This document shows positions 1 to 8,118 of a stretch of DNA of 64,000 nucleotides, piece after piece. Each line of letters opens with the position of its first letter. The stretch's first letter is position 1. This DNA is from an uncultured Dysgonomonas sp. Its GTDB lineage: Bacteria > Bacteroidota > Bacteroidia > Bacteroidales > Dysgonomonadaceae. A program made the position numbers and the translations under genes. The notes below the pieces were generated by a model. The model saw only the letters and a list, made by a program, of their open reading frames with translations. It searched no databases and was not told the origin of the DNA. The stretch spans positions 1-64,000 of the forward strand of contig USOX01000001.1 in the NCBI GenBank assembly GCA_900556485.1, read 5' to 3'.

Positions 1-759
1 CAGAAACTAGGTGACGCTCTTTTTACCCTAGGTGGCTCGACACCTTTACCAACGGAAGAAGTAGAGCGTATCAAAAAACTGACCTTTGCCGATCTGTGGA
101 ATCAGGCAGCAGGGCAATATGGGAGGTATAACGAAGAAACGGAATTATTTGAGTATGTAGGATTGACAGATATAGGTTATGAAGAGGCAATACAAATGTA
201 TAATTATTCTAATGGTTGGTCAGTAGGTAAATTTTATGCTGAAAAATTTATATTTGATAATTCCTTTACAGCTAGAGCAAACTTGCCCCTTGCTAATTCA
301 TATAATGGAGGAGGTTATTATCAATTATCAGATTGTATATCAGGAAGTAATTTAGAAATACTAAATCTACAATCTTTATCATCTAATGGTTTTGGAGTTA
401 TTGATTATATAGGCAAAAACTGTTTTAATCTTCCAAAATGTAAAAGGATAATGGGTATAATATATTTAATTGGCGATGGTTCACCAACAATAATATCAAG
501 TGCGGGCACAGGAATGAATATGCCTTTATTAGAAGATATTCAATTTCGTTTAGTGCGTTGGAATACAACTGCTGCCAGTGCTGATTTAAGTAAACTGGCT
601 AGTATCAATTTATTAAGTTTAGAGACATTAGTTAACAGAGCATCACCAGATCAAACAGGTGTTCTGACCATCACCCTACACGCCGATGCTTACGCCCATC
701 TTACACCAGAACTGATAGCATCTGCTACAGCTAAGAACATCACATTTGCAACTGCTTAA
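1..759 (+). CDS. Phage-tail-like / BspA-type leucine-rich protein, 5' truncated
   Basis: The reading frame is open from base 1, so the start lies outside the window; a TTG at 163 is internal. About 252 residues are visible. The N-terminal part (GDALFTLGGSTPLPTEE...) is polar. The C-terminal part has irregular Leu-rich segments (LPKCKRIMGI, MPLLEDIQF, LSLETLV) ending in a short strand-rich tail (ITLHADAYAHLTPEL). I associate this layout with BspA-like repeats of Bacteroidetes surface proteins and with proteins near tail-fibre genes of Bacteroides prophages. It is followed after 14 nt by the next co-directional gene. No catalytic motif is visible; receptor or host-surface binding is a guess. 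Confidence 0.6.
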   Translation, partial: QKLGDALFTLGGSTPLPTEEVERIKKLTFADLWNQAAGQYGRYNEETELFEYVGLTDIGYEEAIQMYNYSNGWSVGKFYAEKFIFDNSFTARANLPLANSYNGGGYYQLSDCISGSNLEILNLQSLSSNGFGVIDYIGKNCFNLPKCKRIMGIIYLIGDGSPTIISSAGTGMNMPLLEDIQFRLVRWNTTAASADLSKLASINLLSLETLVNRASPDQTGVLTITLHADAYAHLTPELIASATAKNITFATA

Positions 760-773
760 AAAAATATACGATT

Positions 774-1094
774 ATGAAAATAGTAAATAATGGATCAGGC
801 GAATTAGCATACAGAGAAATTCAAGCGGCGAAAGGTAAGTTTCTGAAACAAGGTACATCTTATTTTACTAAGCGTACCATGTTGCTAAAAGAAACTGAAA
901 GTGATTATGAGGAAGTAGACAGCAAGCCGGAAGTGGATACAGGATATAGCGAACGGATTATCGCTTTGGTTCGTGCAAAGTATTCTATTGATGATGAGTT
1001 AGCTATACTGAGGCAAAGGGATACGAAGCCGGAGGAGTTTAAGGAGTATGATGATTTTGTGGAGGAATGTAAGGTGAGAGCGAAAGCTAATTAG
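774..1094 (+). CDS. Small hypothetical protein of the phage-like cassette
   Basis: This is a 106-residue, highly charged protein with no signal peptide or membrane segment. Its C-terminal half (SERIIALVRAKYSIDDELAILRQRD, then many Glu/Lys) looks like a helical hairpin. It resembles the small proteins that often sit between tail-fibre genes in Bacteroides prophages, possibly a tail-fibre assembly or chaperone-type factor, but I recognise no named family. It lies 14 nt after the upstream gene and is probably co-transcribed. The ATG at 774 is the first in frame. Confidence 0.55.
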   Translation: MKIVNNGSGELAYREIQAAKGKFLKQGTSYFTKRTMLLKETESDYEEVDSKPEVDTGYSERIIALVRAKYSIDDELAILRQRDTKPEEFKEYDDFVEECKVRAKAN

Positions 1095-1165
1095 TTAATG
1101 ACAAAATAAATGAAGAATTAATAATGAAGAATGAAGAATTTATTCAATTCATAACTCATAACTAA

Positions 1166-1393
1166 ATGAAATATCAACTATCATACACCCAAACACCCGA
1201 AGGCAAAGAACCCAAAACCTTTACCTACGAAGTAGAAGACACAAAAATGTTTCCCGATCAGACAAAGAAATTTCAAAACAGGTTTAACCAGATCAGGCGC
1301 GGAAATATGGCAGACTTTGACAATCATACTGCTATGCTTCTGACAACAGGGCGTTTGATAATCACAGAAAAGGAGGTAGATGATGAAGTATAA
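1166..1393 (+). CDS. Small hypothetical protein of the phage-like cassette
   Basis: This 75-residue protein starts MKYQLSYTQTPEGKEPKTF and has a predicted beta-rich N-terminus and a basic middle (QNRFNQIRRG). It contains MADFDN internally, the same six residues that begin the repeat protein at 3238. The 71-nt gap upstream holds an AT-rich run with ataactcataacta. Its stop codon overlaps the start of the next gene, so translation may be coupled. Function unknown. Confidence 0.5.
   Translation: MKYQLSYTQTPEGKEPKTFTYEVEDTKMFPDQTKKFQNRFNQIRRGNMADFDNHTAMLLTTGRLIITEKEVDDEV
1371..1376 (+). promoter_or_regulatory. Strong Shine-Dalgarno site that decides the start of the 618-aa gene
   Basis: AGGAGG lies 3 nt before the ATG at 1380 and 6 nt before the second in-frame ATG at 1383. 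The normal spacing favours 1383. Such a strong site is unusual among genes in this window, most of which have no clear Shine-Dalgarno sequence. Confidence 0.55.
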
Positions 1394-3236
1394 TTGGAAA
1401 GAAGATTACTACGATGTAAACGGTGTGTTTTTCACTGCATCAGGCAGACTATTATCATTTGCCACACCATTAACCGATGGAGATGGAAGCCGAAGTAACC
1501 CCTATGACCTTAAAAAGTTATCATCCGACCTGACAGGGGTAATAAATAATATTGTCGTTGGCTCAGGATACGCTAAATGCTTGTGGGATTATACCACCAA
1601 CACAGGGCAATTTATCAATATCATCGGCAATGGAAATCTGCAAGATACATTCTTGGAAGGACATGCCAGCCTAACGGGATGGGGAAGTGGAAATATTACA
1701 TTCCAGAATGTAACAGTTAAAATGAGTTTGAACGGTACAAGGGAAACACCGCGATACAGGTTTAAAAACTGTGATCTCAGAGACATAACAATAGTTGGTG
1801 CTCAGATAGACTATATCGTAAATAGTATTGTGCGCAATTCCTTGTCATTCACTGGTACTAACCAATCTAATTCATTTATAGGTATTGATAATTATGGAAT
1901 ACATGCTACGAATCTGAACCTGTACGAAAAATGTAAACTGAATATCACCTCTCAAAATATTTCGCAATATGCAAGCTTGTATATGGCTTTTAACGACTGT
2001 GAGTTTTTGATTGGCAATGAGTCCGATTATCAGCCGTTAAACGGAAATACGGAGGCAGAACTTAGAGCCGATTTTGTAACCCGGTGTGAAGCACAAGGAA
2101 TATCATGTCCGTGGAATGATGAATATGGTGATAAAGCGCAAATGTACCGATGGGTATTTGCAAAAAGTTCGTCATTTGAGGGTGTTGTTTTGGCTGACAG
2201 CATCATTCATAATTTTGAGAAAAGACGCTTTATTTATTTCGGTTATACATCGTTGAGAGAGGGTTTTAGTGTTACGGCTACAACTAAAAAGAACTCTTTT
2301 GGTATGTATTACCCCTATAAAAATTTACTTTTCTCTGATAGTGGTATGAGCTTTCCATCATGGATTGATATTTCAACTAAAGTAAATGCTTCAGCCACTT
2401 CCAATATTATGTGGTTAGGCGGTAAAAAGGCTTTGACTAAATTGGAGTTAATACACAATTTTCCGAAAGAATACGGTGTAAATGTGGACTCAACACCCAC
2501 TATCGGTGATGAAGTTGGCACAGGTGATATAACCAAAGATGAATATTTCATCGTAAGATCGGCAAATAGTGGTAAGTCAACTGTTTATTATAATGGAGCT
2601 TATTACACATCATCACTCACAGAACGCAACAATATTTTCAAAGGTGTGGACGGTTCAACGGGCTTTACTGATGTTTATGGTAATGCAAAAGTGTTTAAAA
2701 TATTGGACGAAATACAATATCAAACTATTCAAATGCGGATAGTAAATAAAATACCGTCTGAAATTATCACTCAGGACAAAACTTTAGATAATGGTTACTG
2801 GTACTTAGTGGAGCATGATACAGATCAGAGCAATACGACCGATTATGTGACTTGTGGCGGGAAAAATTATTATGTGGGAGAATCGCTTAATCCGGGAGCT
2901 ACTAATTTTGTTGCAAATGGCAATGTACATCTTCGCCGTTGTTGGTTTACGAACTTCAACTATGATACGGAGGCAAAAGACAAGGCTTTTTGGGAGAATG
3001 AGCAAAAGCCGGAATGGATAGAGGTTACGCCGGATGATATGTTTTGCCTGATGAAAAATAATAACCCTTTGGAAACGGAAATGCAAAGGGGTACGGATGG
3101 TAAATATCTGGCATCGGGGCATCCTGAGTTTACACACATGATTAATGCGGATGATGGGCTTAGAGTACCTAAGTATCCGATTCAGGGTGTTTATTTGCAA
3201 CTCAGAATAGTTATAACCACTCAAAACCCTATGTAA
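1383..3236 (+). CDS. Large fibre-like hypothetical protein
   Basis: The protein has 617 residues from the ATG at 1383 (618 from 1380). The middle part has short strand repeats spaced by Asn/Gly turns (NGNLQDTFLEGHASLTGWG, ITFQNVTVKMS, NCDLRDITIVGA), as in a right-handed beta-helix fibre. The C-terminal third is Tyr/Trp/Asn rich (YYNGAYYTSS, GGKNYYVGES). There is no signal peptide, which fits a virion or tail-fibre component better than an exported surface protein. The gene overlaps the previous one and is separated by 1 nt from the next, so the set is one transcription unit. A tail fibre or host-binding role is inferred from shape and context only. Confidence 0.55.
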   Translation: MKYNWKEDYYDVNGVFFTASGRLLSFATPLTDGDGSRSNPYDLKKLSSDLTGVINNIVVGSGYAKCLWDYTTNTGQFINIIGNGNLQDTFLEGHASLTGWGSGNITFQNVTVKMSLNGTRETPRYRFKNCDLRDITIVGAQIDYIVNSIVRNSLSFTGTNQSNSFIGIDNYGIHATNLNLYEKCKLNITSQNISQYASLYMAFNDCEFLIGNESDYQPLNGNTEAELRADFVTRCEAQGISCPWNDEYGDKAQMYRWVFAKSSSFEGVVLADSIIHNFEKRRFIYFGYTSLREGFSVTATTKKNSFGMYYPYKNLLFSDSGMSFPSWIDISTKVNASATSNIMWLGGKKALTKLELIHNFPKEYGVNVDSTPTIGDEVGTGDITKDEYFIVRSANSGKSTVYYNGAYYTSSLTERNNIFKGVDGSTGFTDVYGNAKVFKILDEIQYQTIQMRIVNKIPSEIITQDKTLDNGYWYLVEHDTDQSNTTDYVTCGGKNYYVGESLNPGATNFVANGNVHLRRCWFTNFNYDTEAKDKAFWENEQKPEWIEVTPDDMFCLMKNNNPLETEMQRGTDGKYLASGHPEFTHMINADDGLRVPKYPIQGVYLQLRIVITTQNPM

Positions 3237-3237
3237 T

Positions 3238-3516
3238 ATGGCTGATTTTGACAATGGTTTACCGCCTGTAGGTACTAAAACGGATGCAAGCCTCAATGCG
3301 GTCAACATAGGCTCTCAGGACGTAAGCGAGGATGCTGCAAATAGGCTTTCGGCTATCAATATTGGCAGTCAGGAAGCGAAAGAGGAGGCTTTGCATAGCT
3401 TATCGGCTGTGAATGTTGGTAGTGATGATGTGGAGGAAAGGGTGGTTTATTCGTTATCGGGGGTAAATGTGGAAAAGGTAGACGGTAAAGGAAAAAATTG
3501 GGGATTGTTTTTGTAG
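3238..3516 (+). CDS. Small protein of 18-residue tandem repeats
   Basis: This 92-residue protein has, after an 18-residue lead, four register-perfect units of 18 residues starting at residues 19, 37, 55 and 73. The core is LSAVNIGS followed by an acidic helix-like part; the last unit diverges into a Lys/Gly tail ending WGLFL. The first six residues, MADFDN, also occur inside the 75-aa protein at 1166. It has no signal peptide, membrane segment or cysteine. It starts 1 nt after the fibre-like gene stop and ends the cassette ahead of a terminator. I do not recognise the family; a solenoid or coiled structural accessory protein of the phage-like cassette is possible. Confidence 0.55.
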   Translation: MADFDNGLPPVGTKTDASLNAVNIGSQDVSEDAANRLSAINIGSQEAKEEALHSLSAVNVGSDDVEERVVYSLSGVNVEKVDGKGKNWGLFL

Positions 3517-3555
3517 TGTTTAAATAGCGATTAAATAGTGTTTATATTATCTTTG

Positions 3556-3598
3556 TACAAATCATGTCTAAATAAAAGACATGATTTGTATTTTTTTT
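3556..3598 (+). terminator. Rho-independent terminator closing the phage-like cassette
   Basis: A perfect 13-bp stem (3556-3568 with 3578-3590) surrounds a 9-nt AT loop and is followed by eight T. It lies 39 nt after the stop of the repeat protein. Confidence 0.8.
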
Positions 3599-3670
3599 CG
3601 ACTTTTCATTTTGAAAAACTCGATTTTTCATTTTCGCGATTATACTAACATAAAGTTTAAGCCTTATTCT

Positions 3671-3678
3671 TATCTTTG
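3671..3678 (+). promoter_or_regulatory. Bacteroidetes-type -7 box for the SLC13 gene
   Basis: TATCTTTG matches TAnnTTTG and lies 36 nt before the ATG at 3714. A convincing -33 TTTG is not visible. The leader holds three near-copies of taattac. Confidence 0.5.
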
Positions 3679-3713
3679 TTATACTAATTACTAATTACAA
3701 ATTACAACAATAT

Positions 3714-5564
3714 ATGGAATTATCATCTTTATTGTCCCCAATGAATCTTACACTTGCCATACTTATTATTGCATCTGTATTTTTTATGCGGGGTAAGGTT
3801 CGTTCAGATTTAGTTGCAATATGTGCATTGCTGGCTTTAGTCCTTTTTGATATTCTGACGCCATCTGAAGCCTTGGCCGGATTTTCTAATTCTGTAGTAA
3901 TAATGATGATAGGGCTATTTATTGTGGGGGCAGGTATTTTCCGAACAGGGCTTGCTAAGATGATAAGTAGTAAGATTCTACAAACAGCAGGGAGTAATGA
4001 GAATAAGCTGTTTATACTGGTTATGCTGGTGACCGCATCGATAGGGGCTTTTGTTAGTAATACAGGTACTGTAGCTGTGATGATGCCTATAATTGTGAGT
4101 ATGGCTGCCAGTGCTAATATTAGTCCTCGCAGATATCTTATGCCTTTGGCTTTTGCTAGTAGTATGGGGATGTTTACTTTGATCAGTACTCCTCCCAACC
4201 TTGTGATTCAAAATGCATTAATAGAGGCCGGATATGAGGCTTTATCTTTCTTCTCTTTTGCCCCGATAGGCTTTGTTGCTTTAGGTGTAGGTGTTATTGT
4301 ACTTTTCTTTTTAAGCAAACTGCTTATAACAAAGAATGAAACTTCGGCAAATAAGAAGAATGGAAAAACATTAAAAGAGTTAGCAGAAGAGTATAACCTA
4401 TCACAACAATCATTTAAAATTGAAGTTCGAAATAATTCTCCAATATTGAATAAAACATTGGCTGAACTGAAGATAGCAACAGTATATGGTGTTAGTATTA
4501 ATAAAATTGTAAGAAAAGTAGGTAATTCAAGATTTAGCAAAAATTTTATAGAAGAAGTCGCTGGTCCTAAGTCGATTATTCAAAAAGGGGATATCCTTTA
4601 TTGCCTTGGGGAGGTTGATAATATAGAACAGTTTATTGCTGAAAATAAACTACATTTAGAAAAGAACGATAATCAGACATTTACAAGTTTTCAGGAGTCG
4701 GGGATTGCAGAGGTATTTATAATGCCGAACTCCAGACTGATAAACCGGACAATTTCTGAAATCCAGTTTAGAGAAGAGTATAATGTGAATGTATTAGGTA
4801 TTCAGCGTCAGAAAGAATACCAGATGCATGATATTAAAGATACAAAGTTACATTCCGGAGATGCTTTATTGATACAAGGTACATGGAAAGATTTGGCAAA
4901 CCTGGATGACAGGCAAGACGACTTGGTATTGGTTGGACAGCCTTTAAAAGAAGCTGCAAAAGTTACATTAGATCAGAAAGCACCAGTTGCAGCAACGATC
5001 ATGATCTTGATGGTACTGGCTATGGTTTTCGAAGTTGTACCTTCTGTAATTGCTATAATGTTAGCAGCAGTACTTATGGTGGTAACAGGGTGTTTACGAA
5101 ATGTAGAAGAGGCTTATGGTAGTATTAATTGGGAAAGTGTGGTTCTTATTGGAGCAATGTTGCCTATGGCTACAGCCTTTCAAAATACGGGAGTTGACGC
5201 GTTGATATCAGGAGGACTTGTTGATAAATTAGGGAATTTAGGCCCATATGCACTATTGGCGGGTATATATTTCTGTACCTCTTTGTTAACGATGTTTATA
5301 AGTAATACAGCCACAGCAGTATTGTTTACACCTATAGCCCTGAAAGCCGCAATTGGAATGGAGGTAAGTCCTTACCCATTCTTGTTTGCAGTAGCTGTTG
5401 CAGCAAGTATGTGCTTTGCATCACCGTTCTCTACACCTCCTAATGCATTGGTGATGAGTGCAGGACGTTATAGCTTTATGGACTATGTGAAGGTGGGTTT
5501 GCCTTTGCAGTTAATTATGGGAACTATAATGATATTGGTTTTACCTCTGATTTTCCCATTCTAG
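3714..5564 (+). CDS. SLC13/DASS-family permease with two RCK_C (TrkA-C) domains
   Basis: This 616-residue inner-membrane transporter has hydrophobic helices at about 5-225, two soluble TrkA-C-like domains at about 230-310 and 320-400, and a second helical block at about 425-616. The paired signature SNTGTVAVMMPI in the first half and SNTATAVLFTPIA in the second is the SNT motif of the divalent anion:Na+ symporter fold, where it helps form the substrate and sodium sites. The length and the central TrkA-C pair match the YbhI/ArsB-like subgroup, for which sulfate, dicarboxylate or other anions have been proposed. The substrate cannot be read from the sequence. It stands alone between a terminator and the convergent methionine sulfoxide reductase gene, with its own upstream -7 box. 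Confidence 0.85.
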   Translation: MELSSLLSPMNLTLAILIIASVFFMRGKVRSDLVAICALLALVLFDILTPSEALAGFSNSVVIMMIGLFIVGAGIFRTGLAKMISSKILQTAGSNENKLFILVMLVTASIGAFVSNTGTVAVMMPIIVSMAASANISPRRYLMPLAFASSMGMFTLISTPPNLVIQNALIEAGYEALSFFSFAPIGFVALGVGVIVLFFLSKLLITKNETSANKKNGKTLKELAEEYNLSQQSFKIEVRNNSPILNKTLAELKIATVYGVSINKIVRKVGNSRFSKNFIEEVAGPKSIIQKGDILYCLGEVDNIEQFIAENKLHLEKNDNQTFTSFQESGIAEVFIMPNSRLINRTISEIQFREEYNVNVLGIQRQKEYQMHDIKDTKLHSGDALLIQGTWKDLANLDDRQDDLVLVGQPLKEAAKVTLDQKAPVAATIMILMVLAMVFEVVPSVIAIMLAAVLMVVTGCLRNVEEAYGSINWESVVLIGAMLPMATAFQNTGVDALISGGLVDKLGNLGPYALLAGIYFCTSLLTMFISNTATAVLFTPIALKAAIGMEVSPYPFLFAVAVAASMCFASPFSTPPNALVMSAGRYSFMDYVKVGLPLQLIMGTIMILVLPLIFPF

Positions 5565-5565
5565 G

Positions 5566-6051
5566 CTAATAATGTTTGGGCTCTAAAAGCTTTACTATTT
5601 GATCTAAATAATAAGCATCTGTTTCATCGAAGTGATTCAGATGCTCACTGTCTATATCTAAAACTGCGATTACAGTTTCTCCGGCAAATAATGGAATCAC
5701 AATCTCTGATTGTGAGGCTGCATCGCATGCTATATGACCCGGAAATTGATCAACGTCTTCTACGACTATAGTCTGTTTTTCTTTCCAGGCTGTGCCGCAG
5801 ACGCCTTTTCCATATTTAATTCTTGTACAGGCTATTGTCCCTTGAAATGGTCCTAGTACAAGTTCCTCTCCTTTTACTATATAGAACCCTACCCAGAAGA
5901 AGTCAAATGCTTGTTTTAAGGCAGCTGATATATTTGCCATATTGGCAATGGTATCGGTCTCGCCTTCTAATAATGCTTGGAGCTGGGGAAGGAGGGAGAG
6001 GTAGGTTTGTTGTTTGGAAAGATTATTATTTATATAGAGGGTTTCAGCCAT
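5566..6051 (-). CDS. msrC: GAF-domain free methionine-R-sulfoxide reductase (fRMsr)
   Basis: This 161-residue, single GAF-domain cytosolic enzyme reduces free L-methionine-(R)-sulfoxide. The three cysteines typical of the family are present: C75 and C85 in IACTRIKYGKGVCG, and C109 in GHIACDAASQSE. Length matches E. coli YebR. It starts directly next to the end of the WcaI-like glycosyltransferase (no intergenic base), so it is probably the last gene of the polysaccharide transcript, and it ends 1 nt from the convergent SLC13 gene. The link to the polysaccharide genes is positional only. Confidence 0.88.
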   Translation of the reverse strand: MAETLYINNNLSKQQTYLSLLPQLQALLEGETDTIANMANISAALKQAFDFFWVGFYIVKGEELVLGPFQGTIACTRIKYGKGVCGTAWKEKQTIVVEDVDQFPGHIACDAASQSEIVIPLFAGETVIAVLDIDSEHLNHFDETDAYYLDQIVKLLEPKHY

Positions 6052-7278
6052 TTAATTTTCAATTTTAATATTTTCTAGGAAACGGGACAAAATTTTATCC
6101 TTATCTAGATGGTTTTCTGCATATTTTCTCGCATTAGTCTTTATTATAGAGAGGTCTTTCGTTAATGCTTTATCTATTGCTTCTTTCAGAGCTGTATAGG
6201 ATTCTGGTTCACACAAAATACCCATATTATATTCGTTTATAACTTCGTATAATGAGGTTCCAGGCATAGCTGTAACAATAGGACACCCTCCTGCGGCTAA
6301 AATTCCTGTTAATTTACTTGGCATTACTAAATCAGAGGCTTCTTTTTTTTGTAAGACTAGATGTAAATCTGCTGTTGCCAATAATGCAGATAACTGGTTA
6401 TATGGTTGTAATGGATGGAATTCCATATTTGTTAATTGGCAATCAGCAACCATTTTCTGAAGATTTTCTTTTTCTGCACCAGATCCGACCATTATAAAGC
6501 GGATTTTTGAATTATTTTTATATTCTTTGGCTATATCTATAAGTATCTCCAGCCCTTGCTTCTTCCCCATATTGCCTGAATATAATATTACAATGTCATC
6601 ATCACTAAGACCGAATTGCTTTCTTAAAGATTCATTTTTGGATAATGGTTTAATGAAATCTATATCTACCCAATTAGGTAACATAAGAATTTTATCAGAA
6701 GATATCTCTTTTTTTTCAACTCTGTTTTGCATTCCAGATGTAAGAGTGGAGATATAGTTACTTCTCTTAAGGAGAAACTTTTCTATTTTGAACATTATAT
6801 TTAAAGCTTTTCCTTCAGAAAGCATATTTAAATCTTTGGCTGCATCTATTTGTAGGTCCTGAATATGTGTAATTAGAGTTGTTTTTTTAAAAATAGAATA
6901 AATACAAGGTAAGATTCCTATATGGAATGGAGGGTTAATCGTTATTATCAAATCATATTTCTTTCTGAACAACGCTGCAACCCATCTAAAGGAACTGCTC
7001 CATAAAAAAGAAAATTCGTGTATTATACGTTTCTTAGAATTAACCTTTTGTGGTACATAAAATGGACATCTGTATATTTTTACACCATCGATTACTTCTT
7101 TATGCCACCATTTATTCTTATATTGAGGGTGTATCTCCCATTCAGGATAATAAGGCATAGCGGTGATAACGGATACATCATTTCCTTGTTTAGCCATCCA
7201 TGTAGCCATTTCTCCTGTATATTTGCCGATGCCAGTAAGTTCAGGTGAGTAGTTTATTCCGTAGATTAGAATGCGCAT
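6052..7278 (-). CDS. WcaI-like glycosyltransferase, GT4 family
   Basis: This 408-residue GT-B enzyme opens with MRILIYGINYSPELTGIGKY, the WcaI-type start with a donor-side glycine loop. The C-terminal donor domain has LYSGNMGKKQGLEIL and the GT4 pattern MPSKLTGILAAGGCP, where the usual catalytic Glu position holds K/L. In colanic acid clusters WcaI is a putative fucosyltransferase. GDP-L-fucose genes occur elsewhere in this window (32971-35249), so fucose is a possible donor, but the sequence does not prove it. It follows the GT2 gene with no spacer. Confidence 0.8.
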   Translation of the reverse strand: MRILIYGINYSPELTGIGKYTGEMATWMAKQGNDVSVITAMPYYPEWEIHPQYKNKWWHKEVIDGVKIYRCPFYVPQKVNSKKRIIHEFSFLWSSSFRWVAALFRKKYDLIITINPPFHIGILPCIYSIFKKTTLITHIQDLQIDAAKDLNMLSEGKALNIMFKIEKFLLKRSNYISTLTSGMQNRVEKKEISSDKILMLPNWVDIDFIKPLSKNESLRKQFGLSDDDIVILYSGNMGKKQGLEILIDIAKEYKNNSKIRFIMVGSGAEKENLQKMVADCQLTNMEFHPLQPYNQLSALLATADLHLVLQKKEASDLVMPSKLTGILAAGGCPIVTAMPGTSLYEVINEYNMGILCEPESYTALKEAIDKALTKDLSIIKTNARKYAENHLDKDKILSRFLENIKIEN

Positions 7279-8097
7279 TTACTTTTTTTGTAGTAGTTCC
7301 TTTGTCTTTAATACAATGAAATATTCATAGATTGATTGTAATGTGGCATACGTAAAGCCTGCTTTTCCATCAAGAAATGCTCTTCGAATAAATATCATAT
7401 ATAGCCATTTTATAAAAGGGCGGAATGGCATCTTATAAAATAGACCTTTTTGATGATATCGTCTTTCAGTAAAATCTTTACTAAAAAGAGCCTTTTTAAT
7501 AGAGAAATCCACACCTTTTCCAATATCTTCCAATCTCATTGAGGCCTCCATATCAGCATACCCTAAATGGCGTTGAAACCAAAATTTAACCCCTTTACTA
7601 AATGGATAGTGGTCAAGATAACCTTCCATTTTGGATATAGGACCATCTGGAATAGAAACTGGATTTACTAACCTTTCGTATCTCATTTTTGATGGTTGGA
7701 AAAGACGTAAATAAAAAGGAGATATTTGAGCGTGTTTTAACCACTTACCATTCCAAGCATGGTCTCGTCTTTGAATTTCAAACGCTGCAAAATCCATATT
7801 TTTATTATCAAAATCTAACAATCTATTTTTCAATATTTCTGATACTCGTTCATCTGCGTCAATATATAATACCCATGGATATTTAAATGGGATGTTTGCT
7901 AATCCCCAATTTTGATGGGCAGACCAATTATCAAATTTTCTTTGTGTTACTTTAGCTCCATAACTAAGAGCAATATCAATGGTTCTGTCATCACTATATG
8001 AATCATACAAATGGATATCATCTGACCATTTTACAGATTCTAAACAACCAGGAAGATCTTGCTCTTCGTTTTTAGTAAGTATGAGGATTGAAATCAT
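7279..8097 (-). CDS. GT2-family glycosyltransferase, WaaE/KdtX-like
   Basis: This 272-residue GT-A enzyme has the GT2 start ISILILTKNEEQDLPGCLESV and nucleotide-binding acidic motifs, one in LYDSYSDDRT and the DxD-like VLYIDADERVS. Its C-terminal half is basic and aromatic with a membrane-apposed segment (FIKWLYMIFIRRAF). This architecture fits WaaE/KdtX-like transferases that add a sugar to lipid-linked or LPS core acceptors at the cytoplasmic face. The donor is unknown. It lies 21 nt downstream of the predicted sialyltransferase. Confidence 0.8.
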   Translation of the reverse strand: MISILILTKNEEQDLPGCLESVKWSDDIHLYDSYSDDRTIDIALSYGAKVTQRKFDNWSAHQNWGLANIPFKYPWVLYIDADERVSEILKNRLLDFDNKNMDFAAFEIQRRDHAWNGKWLKHAQISPFYLRLFQPSKMRYERLVNPVSIPDGPISKMEGYLDHYPFSKGVKFWFQRHLGYADMEASMRLEDIGKGVDFSIKKALFSKDFTERRYHQKGLFYKMPFRPFIKWLYMIFIRRAFLDGKAGFTYATLQSIYEYFIVLKTKELLQKK

Positions 8098-8118
8098 ATT
8101 TTATACTTTATAAATAGA

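Noticed and set aside
1..3516. Diversity-generating retroelement target in the fibre-like genes
   Set aside because: No reverse transcriptase, template repeat or variable C-type lectin-like C-terminus is visible.
3548..3555. TATCTTTG box just upstream of the cassette terminator, as a small-RNA promoter
   Set aside because: The terminator stem begins at or before the predicted start, and no -33 element is at the right distance; the match is probably incidental.
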